A stretch of 64,000 nucleotides of DNA from Riptortus pedestris (GCA_019009955.1 CM032232.1:57625501-57689500), one strand, 5' to 3'. Numbered from the stretch's first letter, positions 33,478 through 45,944 are shown. Made by a program: numbers and translations. The notes: generated by a model from the sequence alone, not told the origin.

Positions 33478-33591
33478 AATAAAATCAAACTCATTAAATA
33501 AAATCCATAGGCTCACCATTGGTAGAAAACGTCGGTAGCCTGTATATAACCCGTTCCAATTATCCAGAGTAGCATTAAGTGGACGTAAATG

Positions 33592-33600
<9 letters not shown>
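33478..33600 (+). mobile_element. SINE 3' half
   Basis: ATCAAACTCATTAAATAAAA, GTAGCCTGTATATAACCCG and TTAAGTGGACGTAAAT match the SINE body and tail. It leads straight into (TA)n. Confidence 0.65.
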
Positions 33601-33637
<37 letters not shown>

Positions 33638-33655
33638 AACAAACAAACATAATAC

Positions 33656-33700
<45 letters not shown>
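33597..33700. repeat. (TA)n with CAAA interruption
   Basis: Two TA runs (33597-33634, 33657-33700) are separated by ACAAACAAACAAACATAATACG. Open frames here are translated microsatellite. Confidence 0.95.
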
Positions 33701-33705
<5 letters not shown>

Positions 33706-34125
33706 TTAAGAAATTGTCAAACGTTTTGAAAAAATGCACATATAATGCAAATATGCTTGGAATGTGCAGAAAAATTAAATCCCTCCACATAGGGTTACTA
33801 TGTAGAGGAAATATATGAACAAAAAATTGTATTGTGTAGGAAAACAGACTCATTTTATACATCGAGATTGATTCGTTCCTCTGCCAGCCAGCTTCCCTGG
33901 AAATATTAAAGTGAGCAATGTTGAAGAAATTTAGAATATTCGTTTTCTGTAGCTATATTATTAGCCATTAACCAATCAGTGATCATTAATTATATTTCAA
34001 TATATTTACCTTACATAGACTCGCAAATTAAACATAGGTTGAGTTTAACTTTAATTTGTTGTTGATTTTTATTTTGTTCTTATTTTATTTATTTATTTTT
34101 TCATTTCATTTGTAATTATCTTATC
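33701..34125. other. no gene recognised
   Basis: AT-rich with TTTAT runs near 34070-34110. Nothing identified. Confidence 0.4.
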
Positions 34126-34715
34126 TTATTTAGAGTAACTTTTGTAATATACACTTTTGTAGTATACCGAAGTATAAATGAGTTATACGCTAAAAACAAT
34201 AGTGGTAGTCAACAATTTTATATGGCACAAAAGTCTCAATCGAACAAAACGAAACTCCGTATTTGATTTGGCATTAATAGCTCCCTAATTATAAGCTACA
34301 TTAAAATTTCGAGGCCCGAACAGGAATGGGGGTTGAAAGGGAGGTCTGAAATTAAAAATAGAGATATGTCTTTTCCTCTTGTTTTTTTGCTATTATGCAC
34401 TTAACAATAGTTGTTTATTTTGTTATTTAAAATAACGTCTGATATATACACTTTTTCGGCATAACGAAGTATAAATGAGGTATACACGAAAAACTATAGA
34501 AGGGTTCAACAATACTGTAGGACACGAAAGACTAAATCGAAATCAACGAAACTCCGCATTTTTGACTAAAAGCTTTATTAACATTTTTGGGGATGAACAG
34601 GAGTGGGGGTTGTTAGGGAGGCATGAAATGAAAAATTGTCATATTTCGTTTCCTATTCTTTTTTTGGCGAACGTGCACATGGCAAAAGATGTTTAATTTG
34701 ATATTTAGAGTAACT
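34126..34715 (+). mobile_element. Helitron internal part with ~300-bp tandem
   Basis: AGTATAAATGAG recurs at 34171 and 34468 (offset 297). Each unit includes a GGGGGTTG block and GAGTCT-type text shared with the Helitrons at 2583 and 58936. Both termini are missing. Confidence 0.6.
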
Positions 34716-34749
34716 TTTATTTTATAAACATTTATCATAAATTAGTATT

Positions 34750-35490
34750 TTAGTTGATATTTATTTATTATTTATTTGAGATGCCGCTACAATGGCGATT
34801 CATCTTTTGACATATTTGAATATAATTTTACAAAATTAGATAAATATTAAAATTTTTACAATGCTAAATGTCACAAATGTACGAAATAAATAGAACCATG
34901 CCGCTACAATGGCGATTCCTAACATGCTAAAATATAATTTCACAAAATTAAATAAATATTAAAATTTTTATACAGCTAACTTTTACAAATGTATAAAATA
35001 AATAGATTGGACAAAACTAAATATAAATTGTTACTATATTTACAACATAAGGAGAAAAACAAAATAAAAATAAAAGAAACAATAAAACTAAAAGAAAAAC
35101 TATAAATAGTTAAACTGGAAGAAGGGAAAACTTATATTCCACAGTGCTTGCTATATATAACTTTCATAATTGTAGATAATAGCTTTTATATTTCATCAAA
35201 TAATCCATTATTTCTTAAATACTTAAAAACATCATCTATAAATTGGCTACTGTCGACCAGTAGTTCGCATACATTTGTGGGCCATGGGTACATTTTCACT
35301 TGTGTGCAGTCAGTTAGTATGTGTTTTACAGTCAGCGTTCTGTTACAGTAGCGACATATAGGTTCATCTTCCCTGCTCATTAGATATGAATGCGTTAGTC
35401 TAGTGTGTCCTGTGCGTAGGCGTGTAAGTACAATTTCTTCTCTTATAGAGTGTCTATTACTTGAAGTCCAGTTGAGCGTGTATATAACAC
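34750..35490 (-). pseudogene. LINE 3' end, RNase H tail + CCHC-like motif
   Basis: Minus frame 35515-35186 encodes REEIVLTRLRTGHTRLTHSY followed by CRYCNRTLTVKHILTDC. This is the very common C-terminal end of I/Jockey-type LINE ORF2, where a CxxC...H...C segment follows the RNase H domain. The first ~8 codons belong to the neighbouring HINE, which cuts the LINE on its 5' side near 35490. Downstream, the 3' UTR contains a 117-bp tandem repeat (GCCGCTACAATGGCGATTC at 34783 and 34900, plus strand) and ends on the minus strand with TAAATAATAAATA near 34755. Only the 3' part survives. Confidence 0.75.
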
Positions 35491-35504
35491 GCGTGGGAGC
35501 TAGT

Positions 35505-35641
35505 ATATAACACAATTTTTAATTGGTTTCACTTTCATCGCCTCCTTTACAGGATTTGGATATTTGAGGAAATTTATCGATCATCACGTCATGAGTACAA
35601 CCTGAATACCTCATTCCCCTTGGGGGAAATCTGCTAAAATT
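35505..35641 (-). mobile_element. HINE 5' end, minus
   Basis: ACTTTCATCGCCTCCTTTAC, CACGTCATGAGTACAACCTG and the palindrome relic CATTCCCCTTGGGGGAAATC, then TGCTAAAAT, match the 5' half. It truncates the LINE on one side and borders the promoter-like region on the other. Confidence 0.75.
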
Positions 35642-36083
35642 TATTAGTTGCAAGTGAGACGAAAGAGTGGGATCCGTTATGTAAAGGAGGGCTCGAGAAA
35701 GGAAGGGAGGCAGAGTAGTGTGATAAGAGATAAGAGAGCGTGGCGCATGCGTATTGTAGCTCCAGCTGATCCCCCCACCCCCAGCCAGCAGCCAGGCCCT
35801 TCCCTTGCCGTGCCGACTCGTGCACTCGTCGCGACACCTCTGTCCGTCTACCCGTCTCTCATATATACACACATACACACATATCCTAGCTCCGCGACTT
35901 CAAAGCCCCACTCCTTGCTAAGTTTCTGCAGATATATTTGTCGAAATAGCCATTTTTTTGAGTGCGTTTTTTGTAGAAGAAAAAAAAAAAAAATAAATAA
36001 ATAAAACGGGAATCAGACGAGGCGTGAAGATACTACTAGCTACGTGCCCTTCGAGAGAGAGACAGCCTACACATATCGCCAGG
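35642..36083 (+). promoter_or_regulatory. candidate promoter and 5' UTR
   Basis: The composition changes sharply here. There are CpG-bearing words, AGGGAGG and CCCCCCACCCCC tracts, GCGCATGCG at 35743-35751 (an NRF1-type site) and a GCCGTGCCGACTCG stretch, followed by an A-rich/TAAA run at 35980-36004 and AGAGAGAGACAG just before the ATG. No TATA box is convincing. Together with the exon that follows it looks like a broad housekeeping-type promoter. The start of transcription is not resolvable by eye. Confidence 0.4.
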
Positions 36084-36224
36084 ATGGAGAGCAAGAGAGA
36101 GGAGGGAGCGGCGAGGCAAGCAGATCAGAGCGAAGTACCATCTGATACGAACAAGAACGAGACAGAGCAGCGATCTTCGCTGCCCAAGAAAGTCACGGAC
36201 ATACGGAATCTTCAATTTATGCAG
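36084..36224 (+). CDS. candidate first coding exon, host gene
   Basis: The ATG at 36084 has a good context (CGCCAGGATGG). The 47 codons are hydrophilic and acidic/basic mixed: MESKREEGAARQADQSEV at the start and KKVTDIRNLQFMQ at the end. A splice-donor-like CAG|GTGACC stands at 36224/36225, leaving phase 0. Codon use is GC-richer (GAG, AAG, ATC, CTG) than anything nearby. The frame is open upstream to 36024 but lacks a better ATG. It is not a repeat seen elsewhere in the window. I do not recognise the protein. The next exon was not found, and the repeat-poor DNA to the right may be its intron. Confidence 0.45.
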
Positions 36225-39200
36225 GTGACCACATTTTACTACCATATGTTACATCCTCCCCCCCCCCCACCCCCCAACTATGGCTGTCCGTAATCCTAAC
36301 CCCCGTCCTAGCTACTCCAGCCTGTTTCTGCCAGTACCATCGTGTCCGATGGTCCACAGCAATCTCTCCCATGTCTTTAATCCTCACCATCAACCTACCA
36401 TGCCAAATTAATCTCTACATCTCATCATATTTCTCATTCTCGCATACCATATGCCACGCAATTCCATACTCAATTGCATTGAAATCTATCTTAAATACTG
36501 CACTAACAGTCCTTTTCCAAAGTTTAACCAAAAACCATAATCATGTTGAGTATAAGTGTCCCATAGTAACTTATTTCAGAGCTTAAATACTTATGATTGC
36601 TATAAACCAAATTGAGTCAGCAAGCAGTTTGTAATATTGCAATTTTACGCGTAACTTCTATTTAAATAATTTTGTGCCAATTATATGCGCCTCTTTATAT
36701 ATATGTATACTGCAGAGGGGAAACAAATTATAAAAATGAGGCTTAAACACCAACCCACACAGAAACATTCAGCAGAATTTCAGACTACAAAAAATGAAGA
36801 CAGAATTTCTTAAAAATACAAATTCTGTAAGGAACAATTTCAATTTAATCTGAAAGCACGGAAGGCTAGCATCCAATTGGAATGAGCTGCCCCAACCAGT
36901 TTTCTCATTTAAGGCATAATGTTATTTGAAATAGAAATTCTATATAGCTGCACACATATCATTTAAATTGCAAAACATTGGGATTTAAATGCAGTAATTA
37001 ACCACTGAGTAGTGCGTTATGACTCCAGAAAAAAAATTAATACGCCTCATGCATGTACAAACAAATGAGCGAGCTCTTCGGGGTTTTCTAGCATTTTATA
37101 ATATGGCTGTGGGCAGCAAAATTTATTGCTTTAGTTTGAAGAAAGTGGATAAATGGTTAAAGGATTAGTTTATTTTTATCTTATGGGTTGCTATTTAAAT
37201 ATTTATAGTGAAGGTTGTTTATGTTGGTGTTGAGACGATGTGGGGGGGGGTCTGTACTACGTAGTACTCAAAATACTTCTCACGTCGTCATTGTTACTGG
37301 GTCATTACCGCATTCAACCAAAATAAATGTCTTCTCGTATAAAGGGGATAATAATTTGATGTTGAGGAGATTAGCCGTATTTGAAATAATTTTCTGAATG
37401 AGACTTGATATTGACCCGAAAGCAGTGGAAGTGCTTCCATTTAATGACATCAATCCCATTATCTCTGTTTGCTTTTAGAAATGATGGATCTAAATTTTTT
37501 GGCTTGTGAAGATTATTACATAAGATTTAACATGACTTGTGCACAGTTTAAGAAGAAAACGCCCAAGATTCGAGTGGTGATATTTAGGAATTTATTTCCA
37601 ACATATATTATTCACTGGCATATACATCCTGAGTTTCTTTATTTTAAATTTATTTATTGTTTTTTCATTCATACATATGTATCCTGCTGAAATATATCTG
37701 GTTATTAAGTTCAATTGATCGTAACTAACTGGAATTGGACCAGACTCAATGGTTATTTAATGAAATGTTTACGTCATTAAGTACTTAATGTTCATTTTAT
37801 AATAATAAGTTGATATTTTATTATTTTTGGCAAAAGGGACACATTTTCCTGATGAGTTTTTCAACATTATTATTCATTCTGTTAATGTAACGAATTGATT
37901 TATATATGTGTTCATCCTTTAATAGCTCTTTGACGCGCTTTTACGTAGCTTGTCTTTTAATGTACTTTAATAAATAGACGTTTGAAATAGTCCTTTAAGC
38001 CAACACTTTTGGCACGAAAGTTTTTTATTGAAAAATATATATTTGGGCAAGAAAATGAACCCAAAAGCATCAGTTATGAGCTTGTTTGTCTTAATATTGT
38101 ATTTTAATTATAATGAGTACAAATAATGTTCTATAACAGATTACCTCATTAAAAAAGCTTACTTCTATGTTCTTTTTTTATGTCTCTGGATTCCTATAAT
38201 TGTCATTCATATTCTGGTTTTCAAACGGCTATTCAAATTTTGATTTCAAAAACCTTACACCATTTAAATTCATCAGGCATTTCAACAAATAGATCAATAT
38301 ATTATTTTGAATTACTGTATCTTATCAATTCCTGTATCTTTCCAATTATTTTAATAACTTAATGTTGAATATTAACGAAGTTCAACGTAATTGGACTTTA
38401 AACTTGAGATTTGAAATTTTTAACAGCATTACTTGTTGAATACTGCGTTAATGTGTACTTGAGAAATCCTGTCGTTTTGTCTACGTGACAAATCTTATCT
38501 TCAGTCAGAGCTGGAAAGGTAATAAATGGAATTAGCCTATGGGGTTCTCTGTCCAAAGTTCAATATTGTTGATCCTGCTTATTTTTCTGTTCAGGATTTA
38601 ATATTAATATTTTTTAACAATATCAAGTCTTGATCTGTGTGTTAAGTCTTTGAAACGAATTTGCTACAGAAGCTAGATTCAAAAGAAATTCCTATTGTAT
38701 TAAATTATAGAGAAGCCTAGAAAAAATAAACTGATCGCTATTTTCAATGACTCATTTTCTGTATTTCAATGGGTAGTAAAAAATGACTTAAATATACTGC
38801 TCAAAAATGAATAGGGATATTGGTTATTTTTTCTTATCCTATTAATTTTAATTAAATCAATCTTAATTAAATTTCTTTTTTATGGGGGAAAAGACAATAA
38901 TTTCTAATAAATATTAATGATATTTATAATAAAAAAAAAAAAAATATGCTAAGCCCTATACATACCACAAAACAGCCAATATCCCTATTCATATTTGAGC
39001 AGTTTATAATACAAAATCCCTCTTGAAAGAAATGCTCAGGAAATAACCATCCAGTTTGATATTTCTAATGCGTTTGACTTAATTCATTCAACATTTAACT
39101 ATGAATCTATCCAACAGATTTGGTTTGATTATATGATAGACACTCACTAGTTATCAAATAAGCAGTAGACAATTTTATTTTCTACGGCTGAGTAATTATA

Positions 39201-40929
39201 TATTGAAAAATTGAGTTAAATTTAGTAATTTATTCAATTGAATCTTAGTCTAATTTATGAAATATTATTTTATAGTGAGTTTTGTCTGAAATTTGATGAC
39301 AACAATCACACGAATAAACGTTTCTCTATTATTTGCCTCATATTATTCATTACTGATAGAAACTATGAATGGCTAAAAATCTATTGCTTGATATCAGTAT
39401 TTATGTCTGGAAAAAATTTGAAGAGGTTGAGTTGTGTACATTGGTGGGCAATAAATACAATAAGAGTGCAATTAACATATTAAAAATAATTCATTCTTGA
39501 AAATAAAGCCAGCTCTTATAAAAATAGGTATGACTTAAATATGATTTCAGTTTTCTAGGAATTTCTCAGTATAGTATATAGTCTGACTGAATTATAGTTT
39601 TATATTTTTGATATGTTTTAATTAATTTATTCATTGATTTATTACAAATCTAGTCAACACATTGGTTTGTTTACTAATTAGGCTATTTGTTTAGCCTCTG
39701 TATGGTAGAATCAATTATTTCTTCTCTATTACATTTTTATAATAATCTGTTATCTATAGGTAACTCATCGCGTTCACATTTAGAATCACAATTTTCACAT
39801 AAATTGAATAAAACAAAACAGATAAAATTAATTTATTATATATAATTCTTGAAATATTTTCAATTTCAAAGAGCGTTTATCTTGAAATAGTTCACCAGTT
39901 TCTTTTTGTGTCCTTATTATAGCGTTTGGGATGGAAAAAGATGCACTTAATAATGCATTTTTCCTAGCTTCATAAGTCGGAGGATAGGACTGCATGGTTA
40001 ATAATATTTAATTGATTTTGTATTTTTTTTTATTGAAGACCCGCTATTTCTGTATAATAATACTAGTAAAGACAATGAAACTTATGATTTACATAGTATA
40101 CCTTAATGCGCTTAAAATTAAAGAAACTAATCCAAGTTACATGAATTTGCTCTCCTTGTTTTTATCAAAATTTCCGTGATTCGACAAACTCGAAATATAT
40201 TTTTTGGTTGTCTGGTCAAAATATTCAATGTTATTGTTTGAATGTGGTCAGAATCCAGAGAGCATTGTCCTCCATTATGGAGAAAATGTATTCGATAGCA
40301 GACCATTTCATATAGAGATTGGCAAAAGAAGATTAGTGGCACAAAATACATTGAGAATATGACTAAATGAGGTTGGCATGACCTCAGAGCTGCATTGAAA
40401 TCAGGTGCATTTTCTTTAAGATCAGTGGAACAAGAAAACAGGTCACAATGTCACCAGAAGCAAGGCACATTCACAGGCGGTAAAACTAAAAGAGCGCGTT
40501 GACATTACTACTACTGATATTTGTCCGCTATTTAAGAATATAAAGAGATTTATTAAAGACAATATTTAAACTTCTAATGTGAGTTTTGAGAAGCGACGTT
40601 ACTGGTTTGAATTGTATATTCGAGAACAGAGTACATATTTTATGAGGCTTAAGATTACCTTTGCAGCTGAAGTTTCCTCTATAAGCTATATGTATGAATA
40701 ATTCAGCTTTGATTTACAGACTTATTCTTGAAATTAGAGCATTTTATACTCCTCTTAATGGAATCAGGGGGAAAAAAAATCTACACTTTTGTTTGAATCT
40801 CTAAGGCTAATCCTTTTTGAAGTGCCATCTTCAATGGGTTGACTTGTTATGCTTTAATGCAGTGAGAATTTAATAAATGGACATACTTTTGAGGCACATT
40901 TCTTATTGTAATGTTCCTGGATCAAAATC
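36225..40929. other. repeat-poor AT-rich DNA, possible intron
   Basis: Unlike the rest of the window, this 4.7 kb has almost no HINE or SINE copies and no long TA array. There is a poly-C tract at 36260-36276 and an A-run near 38932-38943. Short open frames (60-89 codons) have no domain features. At 40120-40520 the composition is more balanced but all frames are broken. Confidence 0.5.
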
Positions 40930-42455
40930 AAAACCAAATTTATTATGAGTCGGATCGAAAAATGTTATAGAATCAATCTTGTTAACGTTCTATGGTCTAC
41001 AATTGTTATTTTATAGACTTTTTCTTAACTCAAATATTAATGGAGTTAATTATTCTTACTTTTATGTTTTCAGTTTTTATTAAACACCCTTTTCTACTCA
41101 TCGGCTTTTTACAAAGAAATAGAGTGGTGATATGAGACCACTAGTGTGTCATGCCATCATAATAAATCTGCTTTGTTTACTTAGCCCCTGTATGGTGGAC
41201 TTTTTGAACGTTGTTTAGTACTGTAAGAGCTTAAAGTGAAAATCGCTGTTGTTGGAGTAAGTATTAAATTTATGAATTACTGTGGATCGAAAAATGTCAT
41301 AGAATCAATTTCGTTAAACATTTAACGTTCGAGAATAGTTGTTCTATACTTTTTTTTTTGAACTTTGATATATAGTGAGTAATTTGTATTTTTTTTTTTT
41401 TGGTTTTCAGCCATCAATATATCCCCACTTCTGATCATTGGATCTGTGTCTCTGAACGTCTCAACTATATCTATTTGGAAGATATTCGTACTTTCATGTT
41501 GTCAGTCTTTATTAAACACCCTTTTCAACTCATCGGCTTTTTTACATCGAAATAGTGAATAAGTAGTGATATAAGATCACTAGTGTTTTATGCTATCATG
41601 TTAAATCTGCTTTCTTTACTACTTGGCGGACTTTCCGAACATGTGATGCTTAGTACTGTAGTAGCTTAAAGTGAGCAGTTGTAAGGTTTAAGTTTATTGC
41701 TATTTACGTCCACATTTTGCTATTATGGCTAATCGAGATGGGTTATCTACATGTTACCACCCTTTTCTAGCCAGGGTGGGCCTAAGGGGTTTATTTAATG
41801 AGTCCGTCACCAAATAAATTTCCACTGCCTAGTGCGGGAATCGGAATCGCCCCTCTAGGTTTACCATATGAGATTAAGACCAACGCCTTAACTCACACGG
41901 CCAACCTGAGCCCTTGAGCAGTTGTAGGATAAACGATAAATATCTCAATTATTCTGATTCGGATCGAAAAATGTCATGGAATCAATCTTGTTAAACATTT
42001 CACACTCTACTATTGATGTTCTATACATGTTTTCGGAACTCAAATATTAAGCGAGTTATTTGTATTTTTTTATTTTCACACATCAAATAAACCCCTACTT
42101 CTTATCATCGGATTGTTGCTATGAGTATCTGGGTGTCCGAACTTCTCAAAATTACAATTTACAATTCAACTGTACTTTAGTTTCTTACTGCAGTAGGAAA
42201 ATGAGGATATGTGATGAAATGAGATGTGCAGTGTGTTGTTCCAGGGTTTCGGAAATCTGCCAGGGGAATTCGTATTATATTTTTGCTATATTTTCCCATA
42301 ACTTAAGTACTCTGCCATCAGTAACCCCCACTACTACTCATTGGATTTTTATTTAGAATTGGAGAATGTATGGTGAGATGAGTAGTTTTTGTAATACCTG
42401 GGCTAAATTGGTAAATCCTGCTACGTTACGCAGCCCCTGCGTGGTGGATTTATCA
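40930..42455 (+). mobile_element. HINE module A, three tandem copies
   Basis: Three module A copies follow each other: 40930-41207, 41280-41636 and 41938-42450. Each opens CGGATCGAAAAATG and each ends in a 3' terminus (TTAGCCCCTGTATGGTGGAC; a worn one near 41610; ACGCAGCCCCTGCGTGGTGG). The linkers share TTTAGTACTGTAAGAGCTTA / TTAGTACTGTAGTAGCTTAA, so the tandem includes flank. A SINE splits the second linker. Confidence 0.75.
41684..41914 (-). mobile_element. SINE with target-site duplication
   Basis: A full minus copy: TTTACGTCCACATTTTGC tail side, CTAGCCAGGGTGGGCC body, GGGAATCGGAATCGCC B-box complement, and head ACTCACACGGCCAACCTGAG. It is flanked by TGAGCAGTTGTA at 41672-41683 and 41915-41926, a 12-bp direct repeat, as expected for LINE-driven retroposition. 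Confidence 0.85.
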
Positions 42456-43264
42456 ATGGAGAACCAACCTTTTTATAGGTTTTCTTCGCCAATATTTTGC
42501 TTTTAATAACGTCTGATATTAGTTTATTGTCTCAGAGACAACTGTTTATTGATTGCCGCTTTCCAGTTTCATAACAATTCGTGCTATTAATTATTTACTT
42601 TTATGTCTTTAGAAAGCTCCCTTTTTGCCGTCTAATAACCATTTTTATTATTATTTGTTTTATAATTGCTTTACGATCGTATAATGGGGTTTCCTTCGGG
42701 TTTGTCTGTTGGCTCACGAGCTAGTCTGACCGTCCTTGACTTGCAATCTACAGTTTGCATTCTCTGACTCCATTATAACGGGCCCGCCTTTTCCAAACAA
42801 ACACACGGGCACCGCCGACTCATGTTTCACCTTCACTGTTTCATTTTCTCCCCCCTGAATTATAGCTTTCAATGAGAGAAGGTTACGAACTCAGCCGAAT
42901 AAACAACGACCGATTTGATCTCCGCCCGCCTGCGTTGCCATTAGAAATGCAATTAGTTTGTGAACGGTCATGTTTGAAATCACTTTCCACACTCCGAATG
43001 CATATATTCTTATGCATTCTTTTTTAAAATTTCCTTATTTGTGATACGTTTCCTTTGGGATACGGCAATTTACAGAACCTACTGATCCTGAGTGGCCTAT
43101 TAGAAGACTTCTCTTACGAGCACCTTAGGAGGACTATCTAAAATGAAATGTATTTATTTCCATCAAATGTTAACATACCATTATAGGACCCGTCAAATAT
43201 TTTTGTTTTCTATAGAAATTACTCTGTTAATTAATTTTTTTACATATTACTGATTTGTTATAAA
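42456..43264. other. unique DNA, possible conserved non-coding
   Basis: The segment 42680-42990 is less AT-rich and non-repetitive, with words such as GCCCGCCTGCGTTGCC and ATGCAATTAGTTTGTGAACG. No frame is open for long. Conservation is untested. Confidence 0.35.
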
Positions 43265-43399
43265 AGGAAATTTTTCGAGTACGACCATGAGCGATTTTCA
43301 AAAACTTTCCTCAAATGTGCCATCGATCCGACCCAGGAAAATAAGGCACGTTCAAAACTGTATCTCTGTCTAGTCTCTGTCTGTCTGTCTACCTCTCTC

Positions 43400-43474
<75 letters not shown>

Positions 43475-43690
43475 TTTGTTTGTTAGCCCACTAGCGGTCG
43501 CAATTATGGTATGTATGATCGTTACAAAACTATATTTAAAAGTTTCATGTAGGACGATCAGCTTTGTTAACGGCTAAAATCGCACTAGTGGGAGGGGGGG
43601 ATCTAGAGGGGGAGAATTTGTTTTTATTCTCTTTGAACTTTTATTTTTTGAGATAAATGCAAATACGTGACGCACTTCTTAAAGATACAA
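43265..43690 (+). mobile_element. HINE 5' half plus module D, TA/GA core
   Basis: GAGTACGACCATGAGCGATT, ATCGATCCGACCCAGGAAAA, then a CTGT run, (TA)n at 43406-43443 and (GA)n to 43470. TTAGCCCACTAGCGGTCGC, the poly-G tract and GATAAATGCAAATACGTGAC close it. The palindromic end and the 3' terminus are missing. Confidence 0.7.
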
Positions 43691-43979
43691 CGAACCTGAT
43701 CATAAATTATTTTTGGACCAATTTTAATGAATTTAGTTTAATTTAATAATTTACACACAGCAGAATAATAACTTACAAGAGCTTACCTACCAACCTTTCA
43801 GAACTACGACACAGCTGCAGCCCATAGATTGCGACAATCATGAAATACCTCCAAGAGAGACAACACTTCAACCAAAATTTAACACTAAACATTGAACTGT
43901 AGATTTAAAGGACCAATATATCACGAAGCGTCATATTTCAAGCTTAGGTATGACTGTATCGTTTTATTAGACGAGCTTA

Positions 43980-44500
43980 GGTAAAATTCAAAATATCATT
44001 ATTATTAATATGTGTCGGATCGAAACTTATTACATTATTAATCTTGTTAAACTATTGATGTTCTACAATTTTAGTTATAAATATTTTTTGTTCCTCAAAT
44101 ACTAAGAAAGTTATTCGTACTTTCTTTTCCCGTTTTCCACGCAGAGTATCCCCCTCTGGGAATTTATTTAAATGTTGTGTGCTCCATCACATTGTGTGCT
44201 CATTTGTACTTTCTTGTTTTCAGCTTTCAGTAAACCCCCTCTTCTGCCCTTTGAATTTTTATTTAGAAATAGAGAGAGTATGTACGTAGAGATAAGAGCA
44301 AAGTTAATTTTATTCTTTTGGCGTTCTATACACGTATTTCCTAACTTGATTTTTTTAGTTCCCACCTGAGACTCTACAAAACATGTCTTGTCCAGTTTAA
44401 ATATCATTTCCTTTTTACATAGGTTTTATATTACAGGAAATATGGAGAATTGATTTTGTCATATCAGCAGCGTACCCAGAATGCGTAATTCTGCTTAGCC
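43980..44500 (+). mobile_element. HINE module A, diverged
   Basis: GTGTCGGATCGAAACTTATT, AATCTTGTTAAACTATTGATG and two versions of the CAGTAAACCCCC segment (44145, 44225) are present. A worn 3' end (AATTCTGCTTAGCCC) is near 44485. Confidence 0.6.
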
Positions 44501-45053
44501 CTTAAACGACAAATTCTTTTATTGCCCTTACAAAGTTAACAACTTTGAAATTATACCTTTGGTCTGACAGTTTTCCACACAACCACCACATCATATTTTC
44601 TTACGCTCTCTTGTGGTTTAAATATGCTCATTTGTGAAAATGTTTCCTTTGGTGAGCACAGACTTTCGAAACCTCTTCTGAGTGCTCTTGTCGAAGTATC
44701 AATTTACTTTCAGTCTCGGAGAACGGATACCAGACTCAATGAAAAAAAAAAAAAACCCATTCGGTCAAATTTAGGCAGATAACTTCTTCATTTCCTTCGG
44801 ATACTTTTTTGCCGATTACTGCACGGCTAAGTTGTGAAACATTGAAAACGAGTTGTAAGAAGAAGGATATTAACCCCTCTCCCATCGTTCTTCCAACCTG
44901 TGTTTATTTTCGCAACAACCTATAATGATAGGCGGCGAGCGACTCCATAAGTCTGGCAAAAGGTTGACTGAGTATTACAGACTGTCTCTTTGTAGATTTT
45001 AAATGGCAAATGAAATTGGTGATGTTTTTTATTTTCCAAAGTTCGCTTAAGAA
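44501..45053. other. no gene recognised
   Basis: Unique-looking. AACCACCACA (44580) and TGTGGTTTAA (44612) are two Runx-type words in opposite orientation; this may be chance. Confidence 0.35.
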
Positions 45054-45305
45054 CAAAGGTCCGTCATGCAGAGGCTGCGTAAACTAAGCAGCGTACTAAT
45101 ATAAGTTGTTGTTAATCTCATCTCGAAATATATTCTTTATTTCTAAGTAATACTCCGACGAATAGAAGTGGGAGTTTACTAAAAGTTGATAACAAGAACT
45201 CGTTTAATATTTAAGATACAAAAAAATGTATAGAACAAGATTTGGCATATAGCAGTATTCGATTCAACTTAAAATAGCGGATATATTTTGAATCTTGTTG
45301 ATTTT
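45054..45305 (-). mobile_element. HINE module A with 3' end, minus
   Basis: GGTCCGTCATGCAGAGGCTG starts it; GTGGGAGTTTACTAAAAG and ATTTAAGATACAAAAAAATG follow. No 5' half. Confidence 0.7.
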
Positions 45306-45944
45306 CTATCTGGTTGCGTAAATGTCCCGCTAATGCACTTCGGAAATTTCTCCAGATTTACACCTATAAAACTGCGTGAAAGTCCTTTACCGTAAACAGC
45401 TAAATTGAAGTGTTAAGTAATTTTATTGCCAATGAATCAATAACATTATAATGGGACTTCCATTTTCAGTGTGCTTAGAATGCTTGTTAAGCGTACAGTT
45501 ACGGTCAGCCGTGATATTTTATTACTTTTCCCATGCTTGTGATTACATAAATTACTTATGTTCTGTAATTAGCGGAGTATTATAGTGCTCCATTGTTTGT
45601 TCCTGCCATTCTCATAATGTAACGTGCAGGAGTTTCTGTAATGCCCTCTTGATAAACAGTAATAAAAATCGGTCTTTGAAGAGCCGAGTATGGAATTTAA
45701 AATAACAGCCCACTAAATATAAATTTGATAATACTGAAACTGTGAACAGGGAAAGAAATATTATATAAATTCACAAAAAAGAAAAAAAAAAAAAGAATTT
45801 ATATAAAACTGGAATTAGATATTAAGCCAATTATTTTATTAGTATCCTGAATGAGATTAAATTTTAATCCCTTGATATTTTGCTATTAGGATAATTATTT
45901 ATTAAATTGATTCTACGTTCTTTTCGGTTTTTTCCGTAAACCAA
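45306..45944. other. unique DNA with AT-hook/homeo-type words
   Basis: 45480-45670 contains ACATAAATTAC, TGTAATTAGCGG and CCATTGTTTGTTCC within ~110 bp, in otherwise non-repetitive DNA. An A-run lies at 45775-45795. No coding signal. Confidence 0.3.

Noticed and set aside
35519..36004. Overlapping 118- and 119-codon frames on both strands
   Set aside because: They lie in the promoter-like GC-richer stretch, conflict with each other and have no domain content.
37469..37690. Second exon for the candidate gene after a TTTTAG at 37478
   Set aside because: In the phase required by the first exon it meets a stop at the second codon.
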